NCBI RefSeq assembly: GCF_900155595.1
Contig: NZ_FTPB01000004.1
Coordinates: forward strand, 1,426,001-1,490,000
Length of the DNA: 64,000 bases
Source: Actinomyces mediterranea
GTDB lineage: Bacteria > Actinomycetota > Actinomycetes > Actinomycetales > Actinomycetaceae
Reading direction: 5' to 3'
Positions 1-6,688 of the stretch are shown in pieces. Under the pieces are notes generated by a model. It had not been told where the DNA came from, did not search any database, and was given only the letters and a program-made list of their open reading frames with translations. The first letter of the stretch is position 1, and each line of letters starts with the position of its first letter. The position numbers and the translations under genes are program-made.

Positions 1-1
1 G

Positions 2-319
2 ATCACCGTGACCATCACAAACCGCAGCGGTGTTGCCTGTACGACCGCTAAGGGCGCGATCACGATGAGGATCGTGACGGGGGAGGAGACTGTCTACGAC
101 TCCGCGTCCTGCGACGGTCGCGACGACGCGGATACTCCGCTACTCCTCGCTCCCGACGCACCCTGGTCGGGGGGCCTGTCATGGGACGGCACAGTGTACG
201 CCGCGGGCTGCACGGTCCCTGAAGGGGGACGGGAGGCCGCCGCTGTCGGCACCTATCGAGCGATGCTCTTTGTCGCGGGCACCCCCGTCACCGGGGAACT
301 GATCTTCACGATCAACTGA
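2..319 (+). CDS. C-terminal fragment of an unrecognised protein (cut by window edge)
   Basis: An open frame enters from the left edge in frame 2 and stops with TGA at 317-319, giving about 105 residues. I do not recognise a family. Three cysteines in the visible part and an alternating beta-type hydrophobic pattern ending in LIFTIN suggest a secreted or cell-surface beta domain, but this is inference. A GTG at 8 is available but there is no room to see a ribosome-binding site, so a 5'-truncated larger gene is more likely than a complete 103-residue protein. It converges on disA with a 24-base gap that contains the 12-base palindrome CGCACATGTGCG (320-331). Confidence 0.55.
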   Translation: MTVTITNRSGVACTTAKGAITMRIVTGEETVYDSASCDGRDDADTPLLLAPDAPWSGGLSWDGTVYAAGCTVPEGGREAAAVGTYRAMLFVAGTPVTGELIFTIN

Positions 320-343
320 CGCACATGTGCGCCCATGGGGCGT

Positions 344-1414
344 TTACCAGCCGACGATGCCACTCGCCGCCATCTGCGCCTGGTGTTCGAGGTTCTCGCG
401 GATGAGTTTCGCGCGGTAGGGGCCGATGCCCTCAATCACCTGGAGATCATCCGCGGAGGCTTGGCGCAGTTCCGCGAAGGACGGCCAATGGGAGGAGACC
501 TCTTTGATGACATTCCACGGCAGGTGGGGGACCAGGGACAGGGCGCGGATGCCCCGCGGTTGAATATCGCGGTCGAGGTCAGCGACTTCGAAAACGCCGA
601 GGCCGAGAATATTCGCAATCGCCGTGAGGTCGACGAGCTTGTCGCTGGACAGGTCGGACAGGCGCTGTTCGACGGAGGCGACGAGGGACTGGTCGCGGAT
701 GTAGTCGCGCATGACGAGGGCGCGCTCCGAGGCGGAGCCGCGGATGAGGTCGTCGACCTGGAGGGCGAGGAGGCGGCCCTCCGATCCGAGTTCTTCGAGG
801 TAGCCGTTGATCTCGGAGGTGATGCGCCGGATCATCTCCATGCGCTGCATCACCGTCGCCACGTCGCGGATCGTCGCCGAATCGCGCATCTCCAAGACGG
901 TGAGCGTCTGGAGGACCTCGTCGAGGCGCTGGGAGTACCGGTCGAGCGTGTCGACGGCGAGATTGGCGCGGGCGAGCAGGGCCTCGGGCTCTTCAACGAG
1001 GCGGTGGAACTCTCCGACGTAGACGGAGATCATCCGCATGGATGCAGACAGGGAGAGGACGGGCAGGTGCGTTTGGCGCGCGGTGCGTTGAGCGGTGCGG
1101 TGGCGCATGCCGGACTCGTCCGTGGGGATCGTCGGATCGGGGAAGAGCTGGACATTCGCCTTGCGGATGTGCCATGTGTTCATGTCGAGGACGACCGCGC
1201 CATCCATTTTGCACAATTCGCGCAGCCTGGCGGCGGTGAAGGGGACATCGAGGTCGAATCCGCCCGAGCACAGTGATTCAATGGCAGCGTTGTAGCCCAG
1301 AACGATGAGCGCACCCGTGTGCGAACGCTTAATGCGTTCGAGTCCTTCACGCAAAGCAGTGCCGGGGGCAACCGCTTGGAGTGCCTCTCGCAGCGCTGCG
1401 GAATCCGGATTCAC
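344..1414 (-). CDS. disA: DNA integrity scanning diadenylate cyclase DisA
   Basis: Makes cyclic di-AMP from two ATP and in the studied family scans DNA for lesions, stopping synthesis at branched structures. The 356 residues match the family length. The N-terminal DAC domain carries the two signature motifs DGA (residues 71-73) and RHR (104-106, in GMRHRTA); a helical linker follows, and a helix-hairpin-helix DNA-binding end is visible as IEGIGPYRAKL. The start is GTG. DisA is normally encoded directly after radA. Here a 26-codon radA remnant ends 40 bases upstream, at the position where the ancestral radA would have ended, while the intact radA lies 6.4 kb away. The intervening island probably changed its transcription. 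Confidence 0.96.
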   Translation of the reverse strand: MNPDSAALREALQAVAPGTALREGLERIKRSHTGALIVLGYNAAIESLCSGGFDLDVPFTAARLRELCKMDGAVVLDMNTWHIRKANVQLFPDPTIPTDESGMRHRTAQRTARQTHLPVLSLSASMRMISVYVGEFHRLVEEPEALLARANLAVDTLDRYSQRLDEVLQTLTVLEMRDSATIRDVATVMQRMEMIRRITSEINGYLEELGSEGRLLALQVDDLIRGSASERALVMRDYIRDQSLVASVEQRLSDLSSDKLVDLTAIANILGLGVFEVADLDRDIQPRGIRALSLVPHLPWNVIKEVSSHWPSFAELRQASADDLQVIEGIGPYRAKLIRENLEHQAQMAASGIVGW

Positions 1415-1454
1415 TGACCGACCGTCTTTCTCTGGGCGATGTCTTACAGTGAGT

Positions 1455-1530
1455 TTACGGCAGCGTCACGCGAATTGCTGTGAACAGGTCCGAGACGATG
1501 AATACGTTCATCCCGTCAATGGCGGGGAGT
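1455..1530 (-). pseudogene. Remnant of the radA 3' end
   Basis: Read on the minus strand this segment encodes LPAIDGMNVFIVSDLFT followed by AIRVTLP and TAA. The last residues of the intact radA (7805-9172) are LPSIDGVNVFTVSDLFT then AIRVALP and stop. Twenty of the 24 aligned residues match. Similarity ends abruptly upstream of about 1530, and there is no start codon or ribosome-binding site. It is therefore a leftover gene end, not a gene. It marks the original radA-disA junction. Confidence 0.85.
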
Positions 1531-1578
1531 TTCCTTCTGGTGATCGCGGCTGTCGGGTGGATCGAGTGGAAGTGCGGA

Positions 1579-2259
1579 TTATGCGTCGGCAGTCAGACCG
1601 GAGCGCGCGGCGCGCAGGACGAGCTGCGTTCTCGATCTGGAGTCGGTCCGCCTCAAAATCTTCGACGAGTAGTCTTTCACGGTGCTCAGCTTGAGGTGCG
1701 TGCGTCGTGCGATCTCTGCGTTCGGTAAGGACATCGTCATGAGGTCGAACACCTCTCGGAGTGCGGGAGGAAGATCAGCCACAGCCGCTTCGAATACGCT
1801 GTCTGACCGCTGTGTGATGAGGTGCTGACGAAACGAGTCGACGAGTAATGCGGTCGGCTCGGGGCTCATTACTGTCTCTCCTGCATGGACGCGATGCAGG
1901 ACGTCGGCAATGTCCTCAGTAGGAGTGTCTTTCGTGATGAAACCGCTGGCGCCGGCGAGGAGTGCTCGAGACAACGAGTCGGGCTGTTCGAAGACCGTGT
2001 ACATGACAATGGTGAGATCGGGATGTGTCTGTTTCACATGGAGCGCGGTCGCAGGCCCATCCATCCCCGGCATTGTGACATCCAGGAGCACGACATCGAC
2101 CGGCGCCCGGCCACTAGACGCGAGGTAGTCGATGAGGGAATGCCCGCTGAGAAAACGCCCGAGGACTCGAATATCGTGACGACGATCCAGGTTCTTCGCG
2201 AGTTGTTCGAGGAGGAAGGAATCATCATCAACGAGCAGGACGTTCAGTGGCGCAGTCAT
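1579..2259 (-). CDS. LuxR/NarL-type response regulator of the bacteriocin island
   Basis: A 226-residue response regulator: receiver domain with acidic pocket VDDDS (residues 10-14) and phosphoacceptor Asp60 in LLDVTMPGMDG, then a LuxR-type helix-turn-helix over roughly residues 160-220 (NAEIARRTHLKLSTVKDY). The ATG at 2259 overlaps the stop of the upstream histidine kinase (ATGA), so the two are translationally coupled; longer in-frame starts exist but would run deep into the kinase gene. It is the last gene of the peptide-kinase-regulator operon that diverges from the bacteriocin genes, so control of bacteriocin expression is the likely job (inference). The stop lies 48 bases from the radA remnant, inside the island border. 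Confidence 0.93.
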   Translation of the reverse strand: MTAPLNVLLVDDDSFLLEQLAKNLDRRHDIRVLGRFLSGHSLIDYLASSGRAPVDVVLLDVTMPGMDGPATALHVKQTHPDLTIVMYTVFEQPDSLSRALLAGASGFITKDTPTEDIADVLHRVHAGETVMSPEPTALLVDSFRQHLITQRSDSVFEAAVADLPPALREVFDLMTMSLPNAEIARRTHLKLSTVKDYSSKILRRTDSRSRTQLVLRAARSGLTADA

Positions 2260-3479
2260 GACTCGTCGCCCGTCATCTGGAGTACGTCGAGCGTCGAATG
2301 ACGGTCGCTGAGCTGAGGAGACGGCGCCGCGCCTGTGGAGCATCCGGGAATAGACACTGTGAGGAACCATCGGGATCCCGACTGACCGTAGTTGACATCC
2401 GCGCCGATCAACTCCGCGGATTCGTGCAGCGAGCGCAGCCCGAATCTGCCGGACATCGGATCGGCGGGTGCAGGGTCGTATTGAGGCGCCCCGACGATAT
2501 TGGACAGTGCGCAGTCGACGGCGCCGCCGTCGAGCTGCTCAATGGTGAGGAATGCTGTCGAGTCTCGTGGTGCGTACTTGCAGATATTGAGGCACCCCTC
2601 TCTGATGGCGAGGCAGAGGAAGTCCCGTGAAGGATAGGACAACGCGGCGTCCGCGTTCTCAGGCATGTCGACGCTCAGCGCGACTCCGCGTGAGACGAGG
2701 AGCTGTGTGGAAGCGTCGATCGTCGATGACAGTGAGGGGGGAGTGGATCGTTGAGGGGCGTTGAAGCGGATGATGTCGCGAATGGTTGCGAGTGCACTGC
2801 GCCCGTGACGGGCGATCGCTTCGCTCTGCACCCGGACCCCGACGTCGGCCGTGTACTGCGTGAGTTCATCGGACAGGAGGACGACCTTCGTCAATTCCGC
2901 GGCCACTGAATCGTGGAGCCTGACCGACAAGTCATAGCGGGTTCGTTGGAATTCCTCCTCAAGATCGGTCACCTTGTGCGCCAGATCCTGGCGCTCGTGA
3001 CGCGCCCAATAGAAGAGGAGGCCGGAGATGAATGAGGCGATCCATGCAATCGTGAGCAGTGGAATCGCATAGGGAAGATCCTCTGGAGAACATGTGAGGA
3101 GGATTGCGGCATCGACGAGGAACATCGCAACGATGGATTCGCCGATCCATCTGCGAGAGATCCAGTCGGCGCATACGATGTGTATGGCGTTCCCCGATAT
3201 GCCGATGGATGCGTAGTCCGCAGGCGCAAAAATGCCGATCAGGCTGAAGACCGTGACAAGAGTCCCGCCGGATCGGGCGTCCCACCCGCACGCGACAACC
3301 GAGGCGAGGAGTGCGAGCGTCACAGTCCCCGTCAGAGCGCCGTGGAACCGACCATCGCGGATGATGACCGAGGCGAGGTCGATGAGCAGCAGGCATCCAG
3401 CGATGAGACTATAGGCCACCTTCAAACGGCGGGAGGAGGTGGATCCTCCGGGTTGCGGCTGTTGGAACACGAGGCGCAT
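2256..3479 (-). CDS. Membrane sensor histidine kinase (HisKA_3/NarL-partner type)
   Basis: A 407-residue kinase. The N-terminal 160 residues hold five to six hydrophobic segments with only short loops, so it most likely senses within or close to the membrane. A short coiled region follows, then a HisKA_3 dimerisation helix with the phosphorylated His189 in RLHDSVAAEL, and an ATPase domain with the N box at NIC (Asn298) and the glycine box GRFGL (344-348). The partner is the overlapping response regulator. The gene starts 12 bases after a small secreted peptide gene. Multi-pass kinases of this kind paired with LuxR-type regulators commonly answer to peptides or cell-envelope damage. The adjacent peptide is the obvious candidate ligand, which is inference. 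Confidence 0.93.
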   Translation of the reverse strand: MRLVFQQPQPGGSTSSRRLKVAYSLIAGCLLLIDLASVIIRDGRFHGALTGTVTLALLASVVACGWDARSGGTLVTVFSLIGIFAPADYASIGISGNAIHIVCADWISRRWIGESIVAMFLVDAAILLTCSPEDLPYAIPLLTIAWIASFISGLLFYWARHERQDLAHKVTDLEEEFQRTRYDLSVRLHDSVAAELTKVVLLSDELTQYTADVGVRVQSEAIARHGRSALATIRDIIRFNAPQRSTPPSLSSTIDASTQLLVSRGVALSVDMPENADAALSYPSRDFLCLAIREGCLNICKYAPRDSTAFLTIEQLDGGAVDCALSNIVGAPQYDPAPADPMSGRFGLRSLHESAELIGADVNYGQSGSRWFLTVSIPGCSTGAAPSPQLSDRHSTLDVLQMTGDES

Positions 3480-3491
3480 GACCCCAGTGTC

Positions 3492-3731
3492 TCACCAGCG
3501 TCCTCCTCGCATAATGCGGTACCATTTTCTCAGCCATCCGAAGTCGCTGTCCGCCGCTATCCAGCGCACTGGGCGCACCGATGCCGTTGTGCAGTGGACG
3601 ACTGCCGAATTCTGGGGCGGCGCAGTCGCTGGCCGGTGGGCGATCTGTACGGAGCCCGTGATGACGAGGCCGCATGCGAGTGCAACAGATGCGAGCCGTG
3701 ACATGGTGTTTTTTCCGTTTCGTGTCTGCAT
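3492..3731 (-). CDS. Small secreted cationic, Trp-rich peptide (candidate pheromone or second bacteriocin)
   Basis: A 79-residue product starting at ATG 3731, six bases after an AGAGGGG ribosome-binding site; a downstream ATG at 3704 has none. Residues 10-28 form a hydrophobic signal-type segment with an Ala-rich cleavage region near PATA. The exported part, about 45 residues, ends in DFGWLRKWYRIMRGGRW: cationic, rich in tryptophan, with one cysteine in the middle. I know no family for it. It is the first gene of the operon encoding the kinase and response regulator (12-base gap to the kinase), the position typical of a signalling peptide precursor. It could instead be a second antimicrobial peptide or a kinase accessory protein. 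Confidence 0.62.
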   Translation of the reverse strand: MQTRNGKNTMSRLASVALACGLVITGSVQIAHRPATAPPQNSAVVHCTTASVRPVRWIAADSDFGWLRKWYRIMRGGRW

Positions 3732-4036
3732 GTCCGCCCCTCTGGTCGTCGAATCCGTCTGTGATGCGGGGCCGCACAGGTGCGCGTGATATGCATGCCC
3801 TGAAGAACGCCGCGGCCGAAAATATGCGCCCATATCCGCCATGATGAGCCTCACTCTCGACTGCGCGCTACCCGATGGCAAAGAATCGCCGACTTAAGTA
3901 GGTGAAGTATGTGAGCTTTTGCCCTTCACCATACTTTCGTCGGTATCGTGTCGCATCGATGGCCGTTTAGTTTCGTGGTTGCCTGGATCTACGGGGATCC
4001 GGGTGCAGATCAACGCATCGACAACAGGGAGTCATC
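3732..4036. promoter_or_regulatory. Divergent control region between the signalling operon and the bacteriocin operon
   Basis: These 305 bases separate the peptide-kinase-regulator operon (minus) from the bacteriocin gene (plus) and contain no supported gene. The segment is visibly richer in A and T than the neighbouring core genes around 3885-3945, where an inverted repeat lies (separate entry). The bacteriocin ribosome-binding site CAGGGAG is at its right end. I could not assign -35 and -10 boxes with confidence. Confidence 0.6.
3897..3936. repeat. Inverted repeat, candidate regulator-binding site
   Basis: AAGTATG (3905-3911) and its exact reverse complement CATACTT (3930-3936) are separated by 18 bases. 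Reading inward, the arms continue as TGAG and GTGAAG, so the similarity exceeds seven bases. The left side is preceded by AGTAGGTGAA (3897-3906), which recurs exactly at 4324-4333 right after the bacteriocin stop codon. A two-fold site of this size in the divergent control region fits binding by a dimer of the island's LuxR-type regulator (inference). Confidence 0.45.
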
Positions 4037-4324
4037 ATGAAATCACTGCGGAGAGTGACAACAGCCGCCGTCGTCACGGCACTGCTCGCGATCGGAGGCG
4101 CCGGAGCCGCCCAGGCTACGATTTCCTACCCGTCAGGCGGCGTGTGGAGTTACGGTGTGGGCACCTACGTCTACTCCAACTACTACCACGGTTATCGGTG
4201 GCACGGGTCTACCGCGGTTGGTACGCGTACCTACCGCTCGCCCCTCGTGCGCCCCGGACGCTGGTCCCTTGCGTCAGCGCCTGCTGCATGGTCGGGGAAC
4301 AAGGCCTACTACAGGCTCGGCTGA
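4037..4324 (+). CDS. Lactococcin 972 family bacteriocin precursor
   Basis: A 95-residue precursor with a classical signal peptide ending in AQA (cleavage after residue 27), leaving a mature peptide of about 68 residues. Lactococcin 972 has a precursor of 91 and a mature peptide of 66 residues, and the pattern of the mature part matches that family: GGVWSYGVGT, VYSNYYHG, WHGST, a GRWS motif and the near-terminal GNKAYYRL. No cysteine is present in the mature part, also as in the family. Lactococcin 972 binds lipid II and blocks septum formation; the same action here is inference. Start ATG follows CAGGGAG at good spacing. It is the first gene of a five-gene plus-strand operon with its own export and immunity candidates. 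Confidence 0.9.
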   Translation: MKSLRRVTTAAVVTALLAIGGAGAAQATISYPSGGVWSYGVGTYVYSNYYHGYRWHGSTAVGTRTYRSPLVRPGRWSLASAPAAWSGNKAYYRLG

Positions 4325-4343
4325 GTAGGTGAAACGGTGACGA

Positions 4344-4386
4344 TGCGGGGCGGTATGCTCCAGAATTGATGGCGTACCGCCCCGCA
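4344..4386 (+). terminator. Strong hairpin after the bacteriocin gene (attenuating terminator or mRNA processing site)
   Basis: TGCGGGGCGGTATGC (4344-4358) pairs with GCGTACCGCCCCGCA (4372-4386): fifteen pairs including one G-T, with a 13-base loop. No T-run follows, so complete termination is doubtful. Located between a highly expressed small structural gene and its downstream operon, it fits partial read-through or 3'-end protection of the bacteriocin message. Confidence 0.7.
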
Positions 4387-4412
4387 ACGAGAAGAATCAG
4401 GCAGGGGAATCC

Positions 4413-5021
4413 GTGAGCATTCGAACAAATGTCATGATCACGAGTATCGCGATTCTGTCCATCTCCTTAATCGCGGGGTGTGGTCAAGGAGGAGCGACTC
4501 CATCCTCGGGAGCGTCTGCATCGGGCTCAACGGGAAACGCAACCTGGGCGGCGGAGTTCGAACGCGTGAAACAGGAAACGCAGAGTGAACTCGCGCGGTC
4601 GATTCTCGAGGATCAGACGATTACGGACCGTGAACTCGAAGAGGCGCGGGAGGCATTCCGCAAGTGCGTCGCCCCGATCGGTATCACGGAAGTGGACTTC
4701 ACGGTCAGCGGAGCGATGCAAACGAATACCCCTGAGGGCGTCGACGCATCGACCATCCAAGAGACGCTTGACCGATGCGGGATGGAGACGGGGTACGACG
4801 CAGTGGCATATTTATACGGCCAGGTCACTACGAATCCCACAAATGAGGATCCTTCGAAGGTACTGGTGGAATGCCTGGTACGACACGGGGCGGTTGCCCC
4901 CGGATACTCTGCTGAAGACTTCAACAAGGAGATGGCCTCAACAGGAGGTCAACCTTCATTCGTGGAGACGGACGAGGGGAGACAGGCGATGCACGTATGT
5001 CAGAACGATCCACGCAGCTGA
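4413..5021 (+). CDS. Lipoprotein of the bacteriocin locus (candidate immunity protein)
   Basis: A 202-residue protein with a lipoprotein signal: hydrophobic stretch then LIAGC, so Cys23 would be lipidated. A Ser/Gly-rich linker leads to a helical, acidic soluble domain with three further cysteines pattern (FRKCVAP, LDRCGM, VECLVRHG, HVCQND). The start is GTG after AGGGGA. No family recognised. It lies directly after the bacteriocin and its hairpin and before the adaptor and ABC genes, so self-protection at the outer face of the membrane is plausible, by position only. It could also be a substrate-binding or folding factor for export. Confidence 0.82.
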   Translation: MSIRTNVMITSIAILSISLIAGCGQGGATPSSGASASGSTGNATWAAEFERVKQETQSELARSILEDQTITDRELEEAREAFRKCVAPIGITEVDFTVSGAMQTNTPEGVDASTIQETLDRCGMETGYDAVAYLYGQVTTNPTNEDPSKVLVECLVRHGAVAPGYSAEDFNKEMASTGGQPSFVETDEGRQAMHVCQNDPRS

Positions 5022-5036
5022 GAGTGCGGACGGGAC

Positions 5037-6083
5037 ATGAGACAGTCGTATCTTGCGTGGGGCAGCCGCATACTTGTCATCGTCGTCGCGGTGGCGCTCG
5101 GCGCGGTTTCAGCCGCAGTCGCTCTCCTCGACGCCACGCCGACGGAGCTGTCGGCCGCACAATCAACGACGACGGTTCCCCTCACAGAAAGACATGTGGA
5201 TGACCCCATCGATGTAGAACTCGTCCCCAGGCTGTCGCCCGCAGCATCGTTGAAGTCCCCAGCATCGGGGGTCATCAATCGCTTCGATTGTGCTGCTGGA
5301 AAGAAGTGGGAATCCGGGGAGGTGCTGGTTGAAATCGATGGGCAACAGCGGTACGTCATTGCAACGTCCGAGCCGTTGTGGCGCTCCTTGACCGAAGGCG
5401 ACCAGGGGACGGATGTGCGCGCCTTCCAAGAGGAACTTAACCGCCTGGGATTCCCCCTCGCTGTTGATGGCGTCGTCGGGCAGCGCACGATTCGCGCCGC
5501 CGCCGACTTATTGAAACTGACGTCAGATGAGCGAACACAATTCACTTCCATCCCGCGTGAGCGATTCGTATGGATCCCGTCACAAGAGATCCAGGTCAGC
5601 ACGTGCGTCGCCAACTTGGGATCTGCGATCGAAGAAGGCGGGGAGTTGGTGAATCTGGGGTCTCACCTCGTCGCACTCACCCCGAAGGAAACCCCGAGGG
5701 CGACCGTTGACGGCGACAGGATCATCGTGTTCGATGAGCTCACACTCGCAGCCGACTCCGACGGCGCGGTGGTCGACTCATCGGCCCTCGACTCCGCCGA
5801 ATCATCCCCTTCGTTCGCCAAGTGGGCGGCCACGACGGAGTCCCGTAACGGGACGATCGCCGCGAAGTTCCTGCTCGCTGAACCCGTGTCTGTCTATTCC
5901 GTCCCCCCGGGTGCGATCTACGACCTGCAAGGCCCTTCGGGGTGTGTCGCCGATGGATCGGGGACCCCGTTCGAGGTGACCGTCGTGTCCTCACAACTGG
6001 GGTCGTCTCTCGTTCAATTCCCAGGTGGAGACGCTCCCGCGTCGGTCAGCTCACCTGCAGGGCAGCAGGCATCGTGCCGATGA
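5037..6083 (+). CDS. Membrane-anchored adaptor with peptidoglycan-binding domain (HlyD/MacA-like)
   Basis: 348 residues: one N-terminal membrane anchor (about residues 10-32), a barrel-sandwich-like stretch beginning PASGVINRF, then a PG_binding_1 module around residues 115-165 (GDQGTDVRAFQEELNRLGF, DGVVGQRT), then more beta-rich adaptor sequence and a C-terminal domain. Such proteins accompany MacB-like ABC transporters in actinobacteria and link them to the cell wall; this is family knowledge, not shown here. It overlaps the ATPase gene by ATGA (6080-6083), so adaptor, ATPase and permease are probably made in fixed ratio as one complex exporting or defending against the bacteriocin. Confidence 0.85.
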   Translation: MRQSYLAWGSRILVIVVAVALGAVSAAVALLDATPTELSAAQSTTTVPLTERHVDDPIDVELVPRLSPAASLKSPASGVINRFDCAAGKKWESGEVLVEIDGQQRYVIATSEPLWRSLTEGDQGTDVRAFQEELNRLGFPLAVDGVVGQRTIRAAADLLKLTSDERTQFTSIPRERFVWIPSQEIQVSTCVANLGSAIEEGGELVNLGSHLVALTPKETPRATVDGDRIIVFDELTLAADSDGAVVDSSALDSAESSPSFAKWAATTESRNGTIAAKFLLAEPVSVYSVPPGAIYDLQGPSGCVADGSGTPFEVTVVSSQLGSSLVQFPGGDAPASVSSPAGQQASCR

Positions 6084-6688
6084 ATGAAATCCACCTGTCT
6101 GACTTGGGGCACAAGTTCACGCAGAGCGCATGGCTCTTCAGGCACCTCAGTGCTCGCCTTGAAACAGATCGCGTCTATGCTGTGGTCGGCCCCTCCGGTT
6201 CCGGCAAATCGACTCTGCTGTCGATACTGGCCGACTGGGTCCGACCGGCTGAAGGCACTGTCGTACGCGAAGGCGTTTCCACAGTCTCGTGGGTTTTTCA
6301 GAACCCGCACGGAGTCGCCAGGCGCACGGCGTTCGATCACGTGAGGCTGCCCTTCCTCGCCCGCGGTCTCCCACGTGAGGAATCCGAACAGGAGGCGGCG
6401 CGGCTCATTGAGATGTTCGGACTCGCGAAGGTCGGACACCAGCGCTTCTCTGCGCTGTCGGGGGGCGAAGCACAGAGGCTGATGCTCGCGCGGGGAATCG
6501 CATCTGATCCCGACCTCCTGCTGATCGATGAGCCGACGGCGCAACTCGACACTGCAACCTCGCGGGAGGTCAACCGCTCCATCGCCCGACTTCAACGACC
6601 CGGAATGATCGTCGTCATCGCCACCCATGATGAGGAGACGCGCGGCTTCTGCACGGACGTCCTCGATCTCCTGGAGTATTCCTCATGA
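6080..6688 (+). CDS. ABC transporter ATP-binding protein of the bacteriocin locus
   Basis: A 202-residue nucleotide-binding subunit with all motifs: Walker A GPSGSGKST, Q-loop VFQNPHG, signature LSGGEAQRL, Walker B LLLIDEP and switch His in ATHDE. It belongs to the LolD/MacB-type subgroup that pairs with FtsX-like permeases. Start ATG 6080 overlaps the stop of the adaptor and the stop overlaps the permease start (ATGA, 6685-6688), which defines the three-subunit transporter. The probable task is bacteriocin export or immunity. An in-frame extension upstream exists but has no ribosome-binding site and would overlap the adaptor gene. Confidence 0.93.
   Translation: MNEIHLSDLGHKFTQSAWLFRHLSARLETDRVYAVVGPSGSGKSTLLSILADWVRPAEGTVVREGVSTVSWVFQNPHGVARRTAFDHVRLPFLARGLPREESEQEAARLIEMFGLAKVGHQRFSALSGGEAQRLMLARGIASDPDLLLIDEPTAQLDTATSREVNRSIARLQRPGMIVVIATHDEETRGFCTDVLDLLEYSS

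Noticed and set aside
335-1276. Long plus-strand open frame opposite disA
   Set aside because: Antisense shadow of a well-supported gene; repetitive acidic composition and no family features.
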